A DNA stretch of 64,000 nt from Sedimenticola sp. (lineage in GTDB: Bacteria > Pseudomonadota > Gammaproteobacteria > Chromatiales > Chromatiaceae): NCBI GenBank assembly GCA_026985055.1, contig JALSQZ010000059.1:17668-81667 (forward strand), written 5' to 3'. The notes under the pieces are model-generated. The model was not told where the DNA came from. It did no database searches and was given only the letters and a program-made list of their open reading frames with translations. Position numbers and translations under genes: made by a program. This document shows, piece by piece, positions 18,906 through 27,042 of this stretch. Every line of letters starts with the position of its first letter. Within the stretch, counting starts at the first letter, position 1.

Positions 18906-21143
18906 TCAGCCGTGAGCGATTACGCGGTTCTTGCCTTTTGCTTTTGCCATGTAGAGGCGTCTGTCCGCCAGGGCTATGAGTTCCAGCGCCTGTTCCGGAA
19001 CAGCAAGATGCGGATCGGATATTTCCCGGGATTCGGCAATGCCTATGGAAGCAGTGGTCGCCCTGGCGTCCTGTTTCTGCAGTTCCTCCAGCGCCCAGCG
19101 CACATGCTCGCATAGCCACATGGCTCCTTCCTTGTCGCGTTTCGGCATGACCAGCAGGAATTCTTCGCCACCATATCGGCCCAGCCGTTCTTCCTGACTG
19201 AGCATTTCGCTGGCAGCGGCGGCTGCCATTTTCAGTATGCGGTCGCCTTCGATATGGCCGTGGCGATCATTGACCATCTTGAAATCGTCCAGGTCGATCA
19301 TGGCAATACTGAAAATCTGTCCGTTTTCCTGAAAATTGCTGATGCAACGCTCCAGTTTCTCCATGATCGCGTTGCGTCGGTACAGGCCGGTGAGTTCATC
19401 AAACTGCAATTGGCTGTGTAACAATGCGTTGGCAAATTTGGCGGATATGTTCTGGGCGAAAAGATTGAGAAGCTCGGTTTCCCGCCAGCTGTAGCGCTGT
19501 CCTCCCAGGCTGCGTCCCAGCATCAGGCTGCCCAGGTGTCTGCCGTGCAGCTGCAGGGGAATGATCAGCTCCAGGCCATGCTGGTACAGTCGTTGCAGAA
19601 GCGTATTGGTTTCTCCTGCTCGTCCAAGATGCAAAGGTGTTTCCAGATGTTGGAGTTCCAGCTCCTCCAGACAGATACGCTCGTTTTCGATTCCTATCCA
19701 GCAGGCAGGCGCCTGGCGTGTCTTTCCGGCACGGGCCGGGGTATCTGGCTGATCAGGGCCGAGATGCAGTATGACGCCCTGACTGCGCATGAGGCTGGCG
19801 AGACGGGAAGTCAGTTGCCGTTCGATTTCTTCCAGGCCGTTCATATCAGACAGTTCCTCCGCCAGCTGGCGCAGATCCCGTCCAAGGTGATGCTGTTTGT
19901 ACCAGCTTCTGCCTTCAAGAACCTGAATCAGCTGATCACGCAGGGGAGAAAAGCCGTACCCCAGGGCGAGCATGGCAAGGCCGGAAAGCCATATGCCGCT
20001 GCCCGGGGTGTATTTGTTGCTGATCAGGATGCCGGCTTCCAGGAAGGCGATAGCGGGAATGCTCAGGAGCAGGGCGGCAAGCAGGGAGTAAAAGAATTTT
20101 CTCGGTAACAGGTCGTTGAGATCGAGCAGGTTGCGACTGAAGATTGCCGCCAGTACTCCCACCGGGAACAACAGATGTGTGAACTTGTCTGCCAGGGCAT
20201 ACCATTCCGAGTACACCCAGGATGGATTGGGCACCAGCAGATCCGACAGTTGCAGAAGGAGCCAGGGTACGACAGAAAACAGAATCCACAGCACCTGCCG
20301 GCGTTCCCGAAGTCCGGATGTTCTGAAATACTGGAAAATCAGAATGCAGAAGATGATACCGCCCCAACTGATGAAGGAGAGGTTGTTGTTCAATATGAAT
20401 CTGGCCAGTTCCGACAGCCGGCTTCCAGGCAAAACGGAACCCAAACCCAGAAGAAGGAACAGCAGGTGGGAAACCAGGCTGGTGACATACAGGGCCGCGG
20501 GCATGTAGTGCAGCTTCATCCAGGGTGCGGGTTTTGGTATCAGAGACAACAGATGGAAGATGAGCGCGAACTGCAGAACCGCCAGCATCTGTTTTGAGCC
20601 GGTATAGACAAGCTGGGTGCCTGGCCAGTAGCTGATATTGATATAGGTCGTGATATCCAGGGCAACGGCAAAGGAAAACCAGGCCAGCAGCCGGGTGCGG
20701 GAATCGACGCTGCTGGCCTTGATGGCCGCAATCCCGATGCTTATGTAAACTACCAGCATCAGCAGGTTCAATACCAGTGAACGGTAGTTTACCCGCGTGC
20801 CGGGAGTAACGGGAATATTCCGGGTTTTGCCATCCTTTTCCAGGGTCAGAATTACTGAATCCGATTGGGCCGCCTTGAGTATGGGAACGATGTCCGAGAT
20901 GGAGGCTACCGGATGGCCGTCAATGGCCTTCAATACGGAATTGGTGGGAACGTCGGCTTTTTGTGCGGGAGAATGGTCATGAATGGCGAGAATCCTGACG
21001 CCTGTCTGATGTTCGTCAACAACCACACCCAAACGAACACTGGCGCCAAGATATTCCGAGATGCCCTGAAAGCAGAAAAGCCCGAAGAGCAGGGCAATCA
21101 GTGCCCAGATGTGGCGGGGGACCACTGTATGGCGCTGAATCAC
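18906..21143 (-). CDS. Diguanylate cyclase: PDZ domain, multi-TM region, GAF-like region, GGDEF
   Basis: GVRILAIHDHSPAQKADVPTNSVLKAIDGHPV (PDZ); several TM helices; DELTGLYRRNAIMEKLE...LGRYGGEEFLLVMP. Confidence 0.87.
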   Translation of the reverse strand: MIQRHTVVPRHIWALIALLFGLFCFQGISEYLGASVRLGVVVDEHQTGVRILAIHDHSPAQKADVPTNSVLKAIDGHPVASISDIVPILKAAQSDSVILTLEKDGKTRNIPVTPGTRVNYRSLVLNLLMLVVYISIGIAAIKASSVDSRTRLLAWFSFAVALDITTYINISYWPGTQLVYTGSKQMLAVLQFALIFHLLSLIPKPAPWMKLHYMPAALYVTSLVSHLLFLLLGLGSVLPGSRLSELARFILNNNLSFISWGGIIFCILIFQYFRTSGLRERRQVLWILFSVVPWLLLQLSDLLVPNPSWVYSEWYALADKFTHLLFPVGVLAAIFSRNLLDLNDLLPRKFFYSLLAALLLSIPAIAFLEAGILISNKYTPGSGIWLSGLAMLALGYGFSPLRDQLIQVLEGRSWYKQHHLGRDLRQLAEELSDMNGLEEIERQLTSRLASLMRSQGVILHLGPDQPDTPARAGKTRQAPACWIGIENERICLEELELQHLETPLHLGRAGETNTLLQRLYQHGLELIIPLQLHGRHLGSLMLGRSLGGQRYSWRETELLNLFAQNISAKFANALLHSQLQFDELTGLYRRNAIMEKLERCISNFQENGQIFSIAMIDLDDFKMVNDRHGHIEGDRILKMAAAAASEMLSQEERLGRYGGEEFLLVMPKRDKEGAMWLCEHVRWALEELQKQDARATTASIGIAESREISDPHLAVPEQALELIALADRRLYMAKAKGKNRVIAHG

Positions 21144-21511
21144 GGGAGGCTTTCCCCGGATGGGCTTAGGCAGCCCAGGCGTCGCGCGATTTCCCTGATC
21201 TGTGCTTCCGGCGGATATTCATCCGGGTGCTGATTGAGATAGTCTCTCCAGGGAATGAATTGTTCCTGCAGATGGGGATCGGTGTTCGCGCAGCCGAGAA
21301 CCCGGATCCTGACATCTCCTATGCGCCAGGGCCCTTCACCTTGCAGATCCCCGCGAATCAGATGAGCGGCGGCATCGGGGCTGGACTGATGCCAGAACAG
21401 ATCCAGGTAAACCAGTCCCTGCGGATGGGTAAAGGCGCGCGCCACGACTTTCTCCTCTTCTGGGGAGAAGCGTATGACCAATGGTGCGGTTACGGTGTCG
21501 ATTTGTGCCAT
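21140..21511 (-). CDS. Hypothetical protein
   Basis: MAQIDTVTAPLVIRFSPEEEKVVARAFTHPQGLVYLDLFW; overlaps start of the GGDEF gene. Confidence 0.55.
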   Translation of the reverse strand: MAQIDTVTAPLVIRFSPEEEKVVARAFTHPQGLVYLDLFWHQSSPDAAAHLIRGDLQGEGPWRIGDVRIRVLGCANTDPHLQEQFIPWRDYLNQHPDEYPPEAQIREIARRLGCLSPSGESLP

Positions 21512-21621
21512 ACTGAATCGGCCTGGTTCGCTCATGTGTTGGAAATGTCGTTCCCTGTCAGATCAATCCTAGCAATGTTATTCGGCAAGCAACAAACGGT
21601 TTCGTTCCGGGGAGGCGGGTT

Positions 21622-23676
21622 TTGAGAAATGCACGACGCACATTCCCTGAACCCGCCAACCTGGGTGACAGAAACCGGCAAGACCGCAGGACAGCGCTGT
21701 TGCCTCCCGAGAGCTTCATCAGAGCGATGCTGCTGTGTCTCCTGTCGTTATTTCTGCCCGCCTCTGGTATTGAAGAAATGCAACTTCGTATGGAAAGACT
21801 GCAGGGGAAGGATTTGCAGGGCAGTGGAATGGAGCTGGATTTTGCCTATGGTGATGACGACAGCCTTGCTGTGACGGCAGCGGCAGAGCGTTTGCAAATC
21901 GGTGATCTGGTGTTTGAAGGGGTAAGCCTGGATTGTCCGGTGGCAGAACAGAAGGCAGCAGCGGGAATCGATTGTGACCAGGGGGGGCTGAGCATTGAGC
22001 GCTCTCCCCTGGGTAAAATGAAATCCACTCTTTCCGTGGTCTATCGCGCCGCGAACGATCAGCAGCCTTCCGCATTGTCGATCAGCTTTGAATCGAAGTC
22101 GCTATCACTGGATGCGCTGAAACCCCGATTACCCGACGGCTGGACGGTGGCGGGCCGGCTTTCCGTCAGTGGCCGAATCCGCCTGCAGGATTTGCATTTG
22201 CTGCAAGTTCGGCTGGAAGGCAGACTGGCGGGGGTTTCCTGGTCCAGTGCCGATGGGCTGCAGGTGGGGGAGGATGTGGCGCTGACCTTCTCTCTTTCGG
22301 CGGAAAAAAAGGAAAATGTCTGGAAGGGCAATCTGGATATCCAGGCTGTGGGGGGGCAGCTGTATTCCGATCCGTTGTTCGTGGAGCTGGGTTCACGGAA
22401 CCCGATGAAACTGGCGGGGGCTTTCGCATGGAATGCCGATGGGCAGTTGCTCGAAATCCGGGATCTGGATTTTCGCTATGCCAATGCCCTGGATGTGCGC
22501 GGCCAGATGAAAACCGATCTGTCGTCAGGGCTGCGGATTCGGAGTCTCGATATCGATTATGGCCTTTCCGATCTACAGCAGGCCTATCAGGTGTTGTTGC
22601 AGCCGCTGGTCATAGGCACGCCTATGGATGATGTGCGCTTGCAGGGAAAGATTCAGGGCAGAATCAGCATGGTGGATGGTGAGTTGCGCCAGGCAAGCGC
22701 GGATTTGAGCCAGGTGGAGCTGGAACACGGGACGGGCATGTTCGGCATCACCGGCCTCGAAGGCAATCTGGACTGGAAACGCAGGGGGGCTGCAGATTTT
22801 TCCCATTTGAGCTGGCGCGCCGCCCATCTGTACAAGATAGCTTTCGGCGCGGCCGATGCCCTGTTGCAGATGAACGCAGGCAGCCTGCGTTTGCAGCCGC
22901 TTTCGCTGCCGCTGCTGGGAGGCAATCTGATGTTGCATGATCTGGAAGTGGATGGCTTGTTGCAGGGTAGTCCTTCCTGGGAAACCCGCGCCGATCTGGA
23001 TGGCATTCAACTGCTGGAACTGAGCCGGAGCCTGGAGTGGCCGGACATGCTTGGGCAACTTCAGGCCAGTATTCCCCGTGTTCACTATCAGGATTCGCTG
23101 CTGAACATGCAGGGACAGCTGCAACTGGATGTATTCGGCGGTGAAGTGGTCGTCGATGGCATGCAGTTGCAGGATCCCCTGGGGGTGGCCCCGGTATTGC
23201 AGACCAGTCTGCGTTTTTCCAATCTGGACCTGGAGCAGATTACTCAAGTGTTTTCCTTTGGCAGAATAGAAGGCAGTCTGGAAGGCCAGGTCAGAAACCT
23301 GCAACTGGTGGGCTGGGAGATTGCCGGTTTTGATGCCGATCTGCATTCCCCCGCCAGGGACAGGCGAGCCCACCGCATCAGTCAGCGAGCCATCGACAAT
23401 CTTACCGAACTGGGGAACGGCGCCAGTGTGCAGCTTTCCGCGACCATGCTGCGCTTTTTCGAGGATTTCGCCTATGACAAACTGGCGTTGCGGGTGAAAT
23501 TGCATGGCACCATTGCCGAACTGGATGGTGTGCCTCGTCCAAAGGGCGGGTATTATATTGTCAAGGGAGCGAGATTGCCGCGAATCGATGTGATTGGTCG
23601 CAATCATCGTATTGCCTGGAAAGAACTGCTTTCCCGCATTCGGGAGATCCGTTTTGACGACATGATTGTGGAGTGA
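21622..23676 (+). CDS. YdbH-like (AsmA/TAM-type) envelope protein
   Basis: Long beta-rich ORF; VRNLQLVGWEIAGFDADLHSPARDRRAHRISQRAIDNLTELG and C-terminal NHRIAWKELLSRIREIRFDDMIVE; synteny with a YdbL-like gene. Start uncertain. Confidence 0.7.
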   Translation: MRNARRTFPEPANLGDRNRQDRRTALLPPESFIRAMLLCLLSLFLPASGIEEMQLRMERLQGKDLQGSGMELDFAYGDDDSLAVTAAAERLQIGDLVFEGVSLDCPVAEQKAAAGIDCDQGGLSIERSPLGKMKSTLSVVYRAANDQQPSALSISFESKSLSLDALKPRLPDGWTVAGRLSVSGRIRLQDLHLLQVRLEGRLAGVSWSSADGLQVGEDVALTFSLSAEKKENVWKGNLDIQAVGGQLYSDPLFVELGSRNPMKLAGAFAWNADGQLLEIRDLDFRYANALDVRGQMKTDLSSGLRIRSLDIDYGLSDLQQAYQVLLQPLVIGTPMDDVRLQGKIQGRISMVDGELRQASADLSQVELEHGTGMFGITGLEGNLDWKRRGAADFSHLSWRAAHLYKIAFGAADALLQMNAGSLRLQPLSLPLLGGNLMLHDLEVDGLLQGSPSWETRADLDGIQLLELSRSLEWPDMLGQLQASIPRVHYQDSLLNMQGQLQLDVFGGEVVVDGMQLQDPLGVAPVLQTSLRFSNLDLEQITQVFSFGRIEGSLEGQVRNLQLVGWEIAGFDADLHSPARDRRAHRISQRAIDNLTELGNGASVQLSATMLRFFEDFAYDKLALRVKLHGTIAELDGVPRPKGGYYIVKGARLPRIDVIGRNHRIAWKELLSRIREIRFDDMIVE

Positions 23677-23679
23677 ACT

Positions 23680-24294
23680 ATGTGGAAAAGACTGAGTTGG
23701 CCGCTGATGAGCCTGTTGCTAGGTGCCTGTGTGACCATCAATATCTATTTTCCGGCAGCGGCCGCGGAAGAAGCGGCGCGGGAAATCGTGCGCGACGTGC
23801 TGGACAGCACTGGTCAACAGCCGCAGCAAAATGGAGCGGAAAACAGCGAGGGAAAGAATGATCAGAGCCGTGTGGAAGCAGCGCAACCCGGGCTGTTGCT
23901 GCTCGGGCATCTGATCGAAGCGATGATCCCCGCCGCGCATGCGGCGGCCGACATCAATATCAATACCCCGGCCGTTTCCCGTTTGCGTGCTTCCATGCAA
24001 AAACGTCAGCAGATGCTGGCGCCTTTCTACCGGGCCGGCGCCATTGGTTTTGATGAGAATGCTCTGGTGGCGGTGCGGGATCTGAAGGCGGTGATTCTCA
24101 AGGATCGCAACCGGGTGAAAAAGCTGGTGGCGGACGAGAACCGGGACAGGAACGCCTTGTATCGGGAGATTGCCCGGGCCAATGCTCATCCGGAATGGGA
24201 AGCGGATATCCGCAAGACCTTTTCCCGCATCTGGGTGGAAGAAGCGCCCAAAGGGTACTGGTACAAGAAGGCCGGTAGCTGGAAGAAAAAATAG
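23680..24294 (+). CDS. YdbL-like (DUF1318) lipoprotein
   Basis: LLLGACVTINIYFPAAAAEEAAREIV lipobox; INTPAVSRLRASMQKRQQMLAPFYRAGAIGFDENALVAVRDL. Confidence 0.72.
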   Translation: MWKRLSWPLMSLLLGACVTINIYFPAAAAEEAAREIVRDVLDSTGQQPQQNGAENSEGKNDQSRVEAAQPGLLLLGHLIEAMIPAAHAAADININTPAVSRLRASMQKRQQMLAPFYRAGAIGFDENALVAVRDLKAVILKDRNRVKKLVADENRDRNALYREIARANAHPEWEADIRKTFSRIWVEEAPKGYWYKKAGSWKKK

Positions 24295-24316
24295 CCAGCG
24301 GTGGTTTCCCGGGCAA

Positions 24317-24348
24317 GAAAAAAGGCAGCTTCCCGGCTGCCTTTTTTC
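24317..24348. terminator. Bidirectional hairpin terminator
   Basis: GAAAAAAGGCAGC ttcccg GCTGCCTTTTTTC. Confidence 0.8.
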
Positions 24349-24358
24349 GTTATCACTG

Positions 24359-24388
24359 AGGGGCATCTCGAAAAATCGAGAACCCCTG
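24359..24388. repeat. Solitary hairpin resembling module 5 of the dispersed element
   Basis: aggggcatctcgaaaaatcgagaacccct. Confidence 0.4.
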
Positions 24389-24398
24389 AGGTATGGTA

Positions 24399-24743
24399 TC
24401 AGTAACCGCCCTTGCGCCGGCTTTCGGGAAGTCCGCCAATCTTGGCGGCCTGCTTGGAGGGGCCGCCACCACCGGGGAAGAGTACAAACAGATCCTTGGA
24501 GCCGATCTTGCGCCCCCATTTCTTGCTCATGGCCTTGATCATTTCCCGGTTGTTGGGTTGATGGCCATTTTCGTTGATGTAGGCATCACGCAGGTAATTG
24601 ATGACGTCCCAGTGCTCATCGGTCAGCTCAACGCCTTCAGTTTCCGCAATGGCTTTGCCGACATCTTCGTTCCAGTCGCCGATATCGACGAGATAGCCGT
24701 TGGCGTCGGTTTCCACGGTTTTGCCATTGATTTCGTAGGACAT
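24399..24743 (-). CDS. DsrC/TusE-family paralog lacking all cysteines
   Basis: INGKTVETDANGYLVDIGDWNEDVGKAIAETEGVELTDEHWDVINYLRDAY...LFPGGGGPSKQAAKIGGLPESRRKGGY. Confidence 0.88.
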   Translation of the reverse strand: MSYEINGKTVETDANGYLVDIGDWNEDVGKAIAETEGVELTDEHWDVINYLRDAYINENGHQPNNREMIKAMSKKWGRKIGSKDLFVLFPGGGGPSKQAAKIGGLPESRRKGGY

Positions 24744-24833
24744 GCTTGTACCTCCTGGTCGAATTGCCGTTACCTGCCGTCAGGCAGGCGATGAATTTTT
24801 TGCAGAATTAGAATTCTATTAAATTCCGAAGAA

Positions 24834-25526
24834 CTAGTCATCCCCGGGGGATTTCACATGCTGGATACCCTTCATCGGAAGAAAGATGCCGCACCCCAGA
24901 TGCTGGTGTTTTCCCAGTCCCTGCTGCAACAGTTTCAGGGATTCGGCGGGGCCAAGATCGGCAATCATCAGACTGCGCGTATGCACGGGGCCATCAGGAG
25001 TATGAATGCAACTGCCTTTGCCGCACAGTGCCTTGCGAACCCGGATGCCCTGGGCGGCCAATTCGTCCGCCATGCGTTGCAGAAACAGCTCTTCGTTGTC
25101 TTTTTCATCTTCTTCCATGACCACGTGACGAGCGTACAGGGTGTCGTGACTGGTCAGCGGCTTGCGTTTGGGCTTGCCCAGGGTCAGTTTGCAGCCGTCG
25201 ATATCCAGGGTGACGTCCTGCAGGCGCTGACTGATCTCGTCTGCCTGCTCAGCGGGAACCCGCAGTGTCATGCGTGTCCGCCGGGAAGGCATGAGGTGTT
25301 GCCCCAGGGACGGGTCGGGGCGTTCCCAGCCGTTTTGCGAGCCGGCGATGTGTATTTCGTGGACGCCGATTTGCTGCGTGCGCAGCTGGGGCAAAACCTG
25401 TTCCAATGCCTGGCTCAGGGCATGCAGATGATCCACGGGGAGTTCCCGGCATTGCATGGAAAAGGCCAGATCAAGCGTTTCGCCACTGGTCTGTTGTTCC
25501 TGGCTATTGTCGTCTTCCCACAACAT
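24834..25526 (-). CDS. Cas6/Cmx6-like (type I-MYXAN Cas6 family) protein, no adjacent CRISPR array
   Basis: ELPVDHLHALSQALEQVLP...RMTLRVPAEQADEISQRLQDVTLDIDGCKLTLGKPKRKPLTSHDTLYARHVV...LLQQGLGKHQHLGCGIFLPMKGI (glycine-rich C-terminal motif). Confidence 0.65.
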   Translation of the reverse strand: MLWEDDNSQEQQTSGETLDLAFSMQCRELPVDHLHALSQALEQVLPQLRTQQIGVHEIHIAGSQNGWERPDPSLGQHLMPSRRTRMTLRVPAEQADEISQRLQDVTLDIDGCKLTLGKPKRKPLTSHDTLYARHVVMEEDEKDNEELFLQRMADELAAQGIRVRKALCGKGSCIHTPDGPVHTRSLMIADLGPAESLKLLQQGLGKHQHLGCGIFLPMKGIQHVKSPGDD

Positions 25527-25532
25527 CTTTGA

Positions 25533-26237
25533 TTAGTCCTCGGGAATGCGCGCGCGCAGCTCGTCCCTGTCGAACCACCAGTCATCCTGCACCAGTACAT
25601 CCACGATGTTGCGCAGCCGCACCAGAAATTTGTCCGGTTGATCCAGTTCCAGCTTTTCCAGCCAGTAGTTGAACTGGGCCTGGTCGCTGATGTTGCTGTG
25701 GCGGTTGGCCACCTTGCCCAGCATCTGCTGGGTAAAAAACAGCATGTCTTCCCGTTGGGGATGCCCCTGGGTGCGTACATCCACAATGAAGGCCGCCGTG
25801 GCAGCGGCTATGGCGGCGCCGTCGGAATCGTCCGGCGTATCATCGATGATGTGGTGCAGCAGCTCCACGGAAATCTCGGGGTCTATGGGGTAGGTGACGC
25901 CCAGCCACACCCCTTGTCCCAGGGCGCTGAGGGAATCGGGCTGATCGCTAAGATACATGACGTTGCAGCAGTCGGCGGCGGCTTCCCAGTTTTCTTCAGC
26001 AAGAAAATGATCGAAAGCTTCACGGCACAGGGACCAGGCCTGATCACCACGTTTGAGATCCGCCAGAATGCGCCCCATATCCAGCTGCAGGCGGGCTTTT
26101 TCTTCGGCGTCGCTGATGGCGGGCAGGCGTTCCTCCATTTCCGCCAGTTCTCCTTCCAGGCGTGCTTTTTCCACGGCGTCCATATTGGCGGAGTCCGCAA
26201 CCGTGTCTTCGAGTTTGTCCGGGTTGTGAAAATCCAT
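25533..26237 (-). CDS. Hypothetical acidic protein
   Basis: MDFHNPDKLEDTVADSANMDAVEKARLEGELAEMEERLPAISDAEEKARLQLDMGRIL; co-directional with the Cas6-like gene. Confidence 0.65.
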   Translation of the reverse strand: MDFHNPDKLEDTVADSANMDAVEKARLEGELAEMEERLPAISDAEEKARLQLDMGRILADLKRGDQAWSLCREAFDHFLAEENWEAAADCCNVMYLSDQPDSLSALGQGVWLGVTYPIDPEISVELLHHIIDDTPDDSDGAAIAAATAAFIVDVRTQGHPQREDMLFFTQQMLGKVANRHSNISDQAQFNYWLEKLELDQPDKFLVRLRNIVDVLVQDDWWFDRDELRARIPED

Positions 26238-26242
26238 GCGAC

Positions 26243-26443
26243 TCAATACCTGCTGCTGAAAGCAGCTTCCAGACGGTCTTCCCAATCTTCCGGCGTGTCG
26301 GGAAACTCGGGTTTTACATCGAAACGAAGGAAACGCTCTCCTCTTTGGGCAAATACTTTTACCAGTTGCAACAGTTCTTCAAAACTCTCCAGATCGTGAT
26401 TGGAGATCAGTATATTGCTCAGGGACAGGACGTCATTACTCAT
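26243..26443 (-). CDS. Small hypothetical protein (66 aa)
   Basis: MSNDVLSLSNILISNHDLESFEELLQLVKVFAQRGERFLRFDVKPEFPDTPEDWEDRLEAAFSSRY. Confidence 0.6.
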   Translation of the reverse strand: MSNDVLSLSNILISNHDLESFEELLQLVKVFAQRGERFLRFDVKPEFPDTPEDWEDRLEAAFSSRY

Positions 26444-26469
26444 TGGTTTCTCATCTCGCTGGTTATTGG

Positions 26470-26527
26470 GGATCTCGAAAAATTCCCTCCCTGGAATTTT
26501 TCTCGTCGCAAACCGAAAATGCGTTTT
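26470..26527 (+). repeat. Dispersed multi-hairpin element, partial copy E (5' modules only)
   Basis: gatctcGAAAAATTCCctccctGGAATTTTTCtcgtcgcaaaccgaaaatgcg. Confidence 0.75.
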
Positions 26528-26702
26528 AATTGATGCAGATCAACTCTTTCCACGGGACGCTTGACGAAACAATTAGTGCTCTCTAATATGCTCCGACGAT
26601 CCGGTAGTTGCGTATACTCTAACATACTAAATTATTGGAAATCGCATCCCAAAACCATTCGGTGTGAATGGAGTTGGTCGTTGTGCCGGCTTTGCTTTGG
26701 AA

Positions 26703-26740
26703 ACAGGCTGTTGAAAAACTGCGTTTTTCAACAGCCTGTT
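26703..26740. repeat. Short palindromic element
   Basis: acaggctgttgaaaaactgcgtttttcaacagcctgtt. Confidence 0.8.
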
Positions 26741-26744
26741 AATG

Positions 26745-27042
26745 GCCGGTTTCCGAATGGATAACAATGGCTTACAGATGATGTGGGCGGGACGTAAGAC
26801 TTCGAGCTATCCCAAAGGGGATAGAGACTTGTGGCCATGCTACTCCCGAAGGTGGAGTGTCGCCCTTGTTGTTCCTCCGCTATATTAGCGCTTGTTGATA
26901 AAACGGTTGCCCGAGGGCAAGTGGCTGTCAACACCTAAGGAGTGACGACGTAAAGAGTTACGGAAGCACCGACATCGAGACCGTAATCGGTGGTTCGCAA
27001 AAAAACCGCAAGCAATTCAGATCTAGTCAGGAGAAACCCAAA
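26745..27042 (+). promoter_or_regulatory. Leader/promoter region of the dsr operon with several small hairpins
   Basis: CTATCCCaaagGGGATAG (26807-26824), TTGCCCgaGGGCAA (26907-26920), RBS gaggaga-like before dsrA. Confidence 0.5.
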
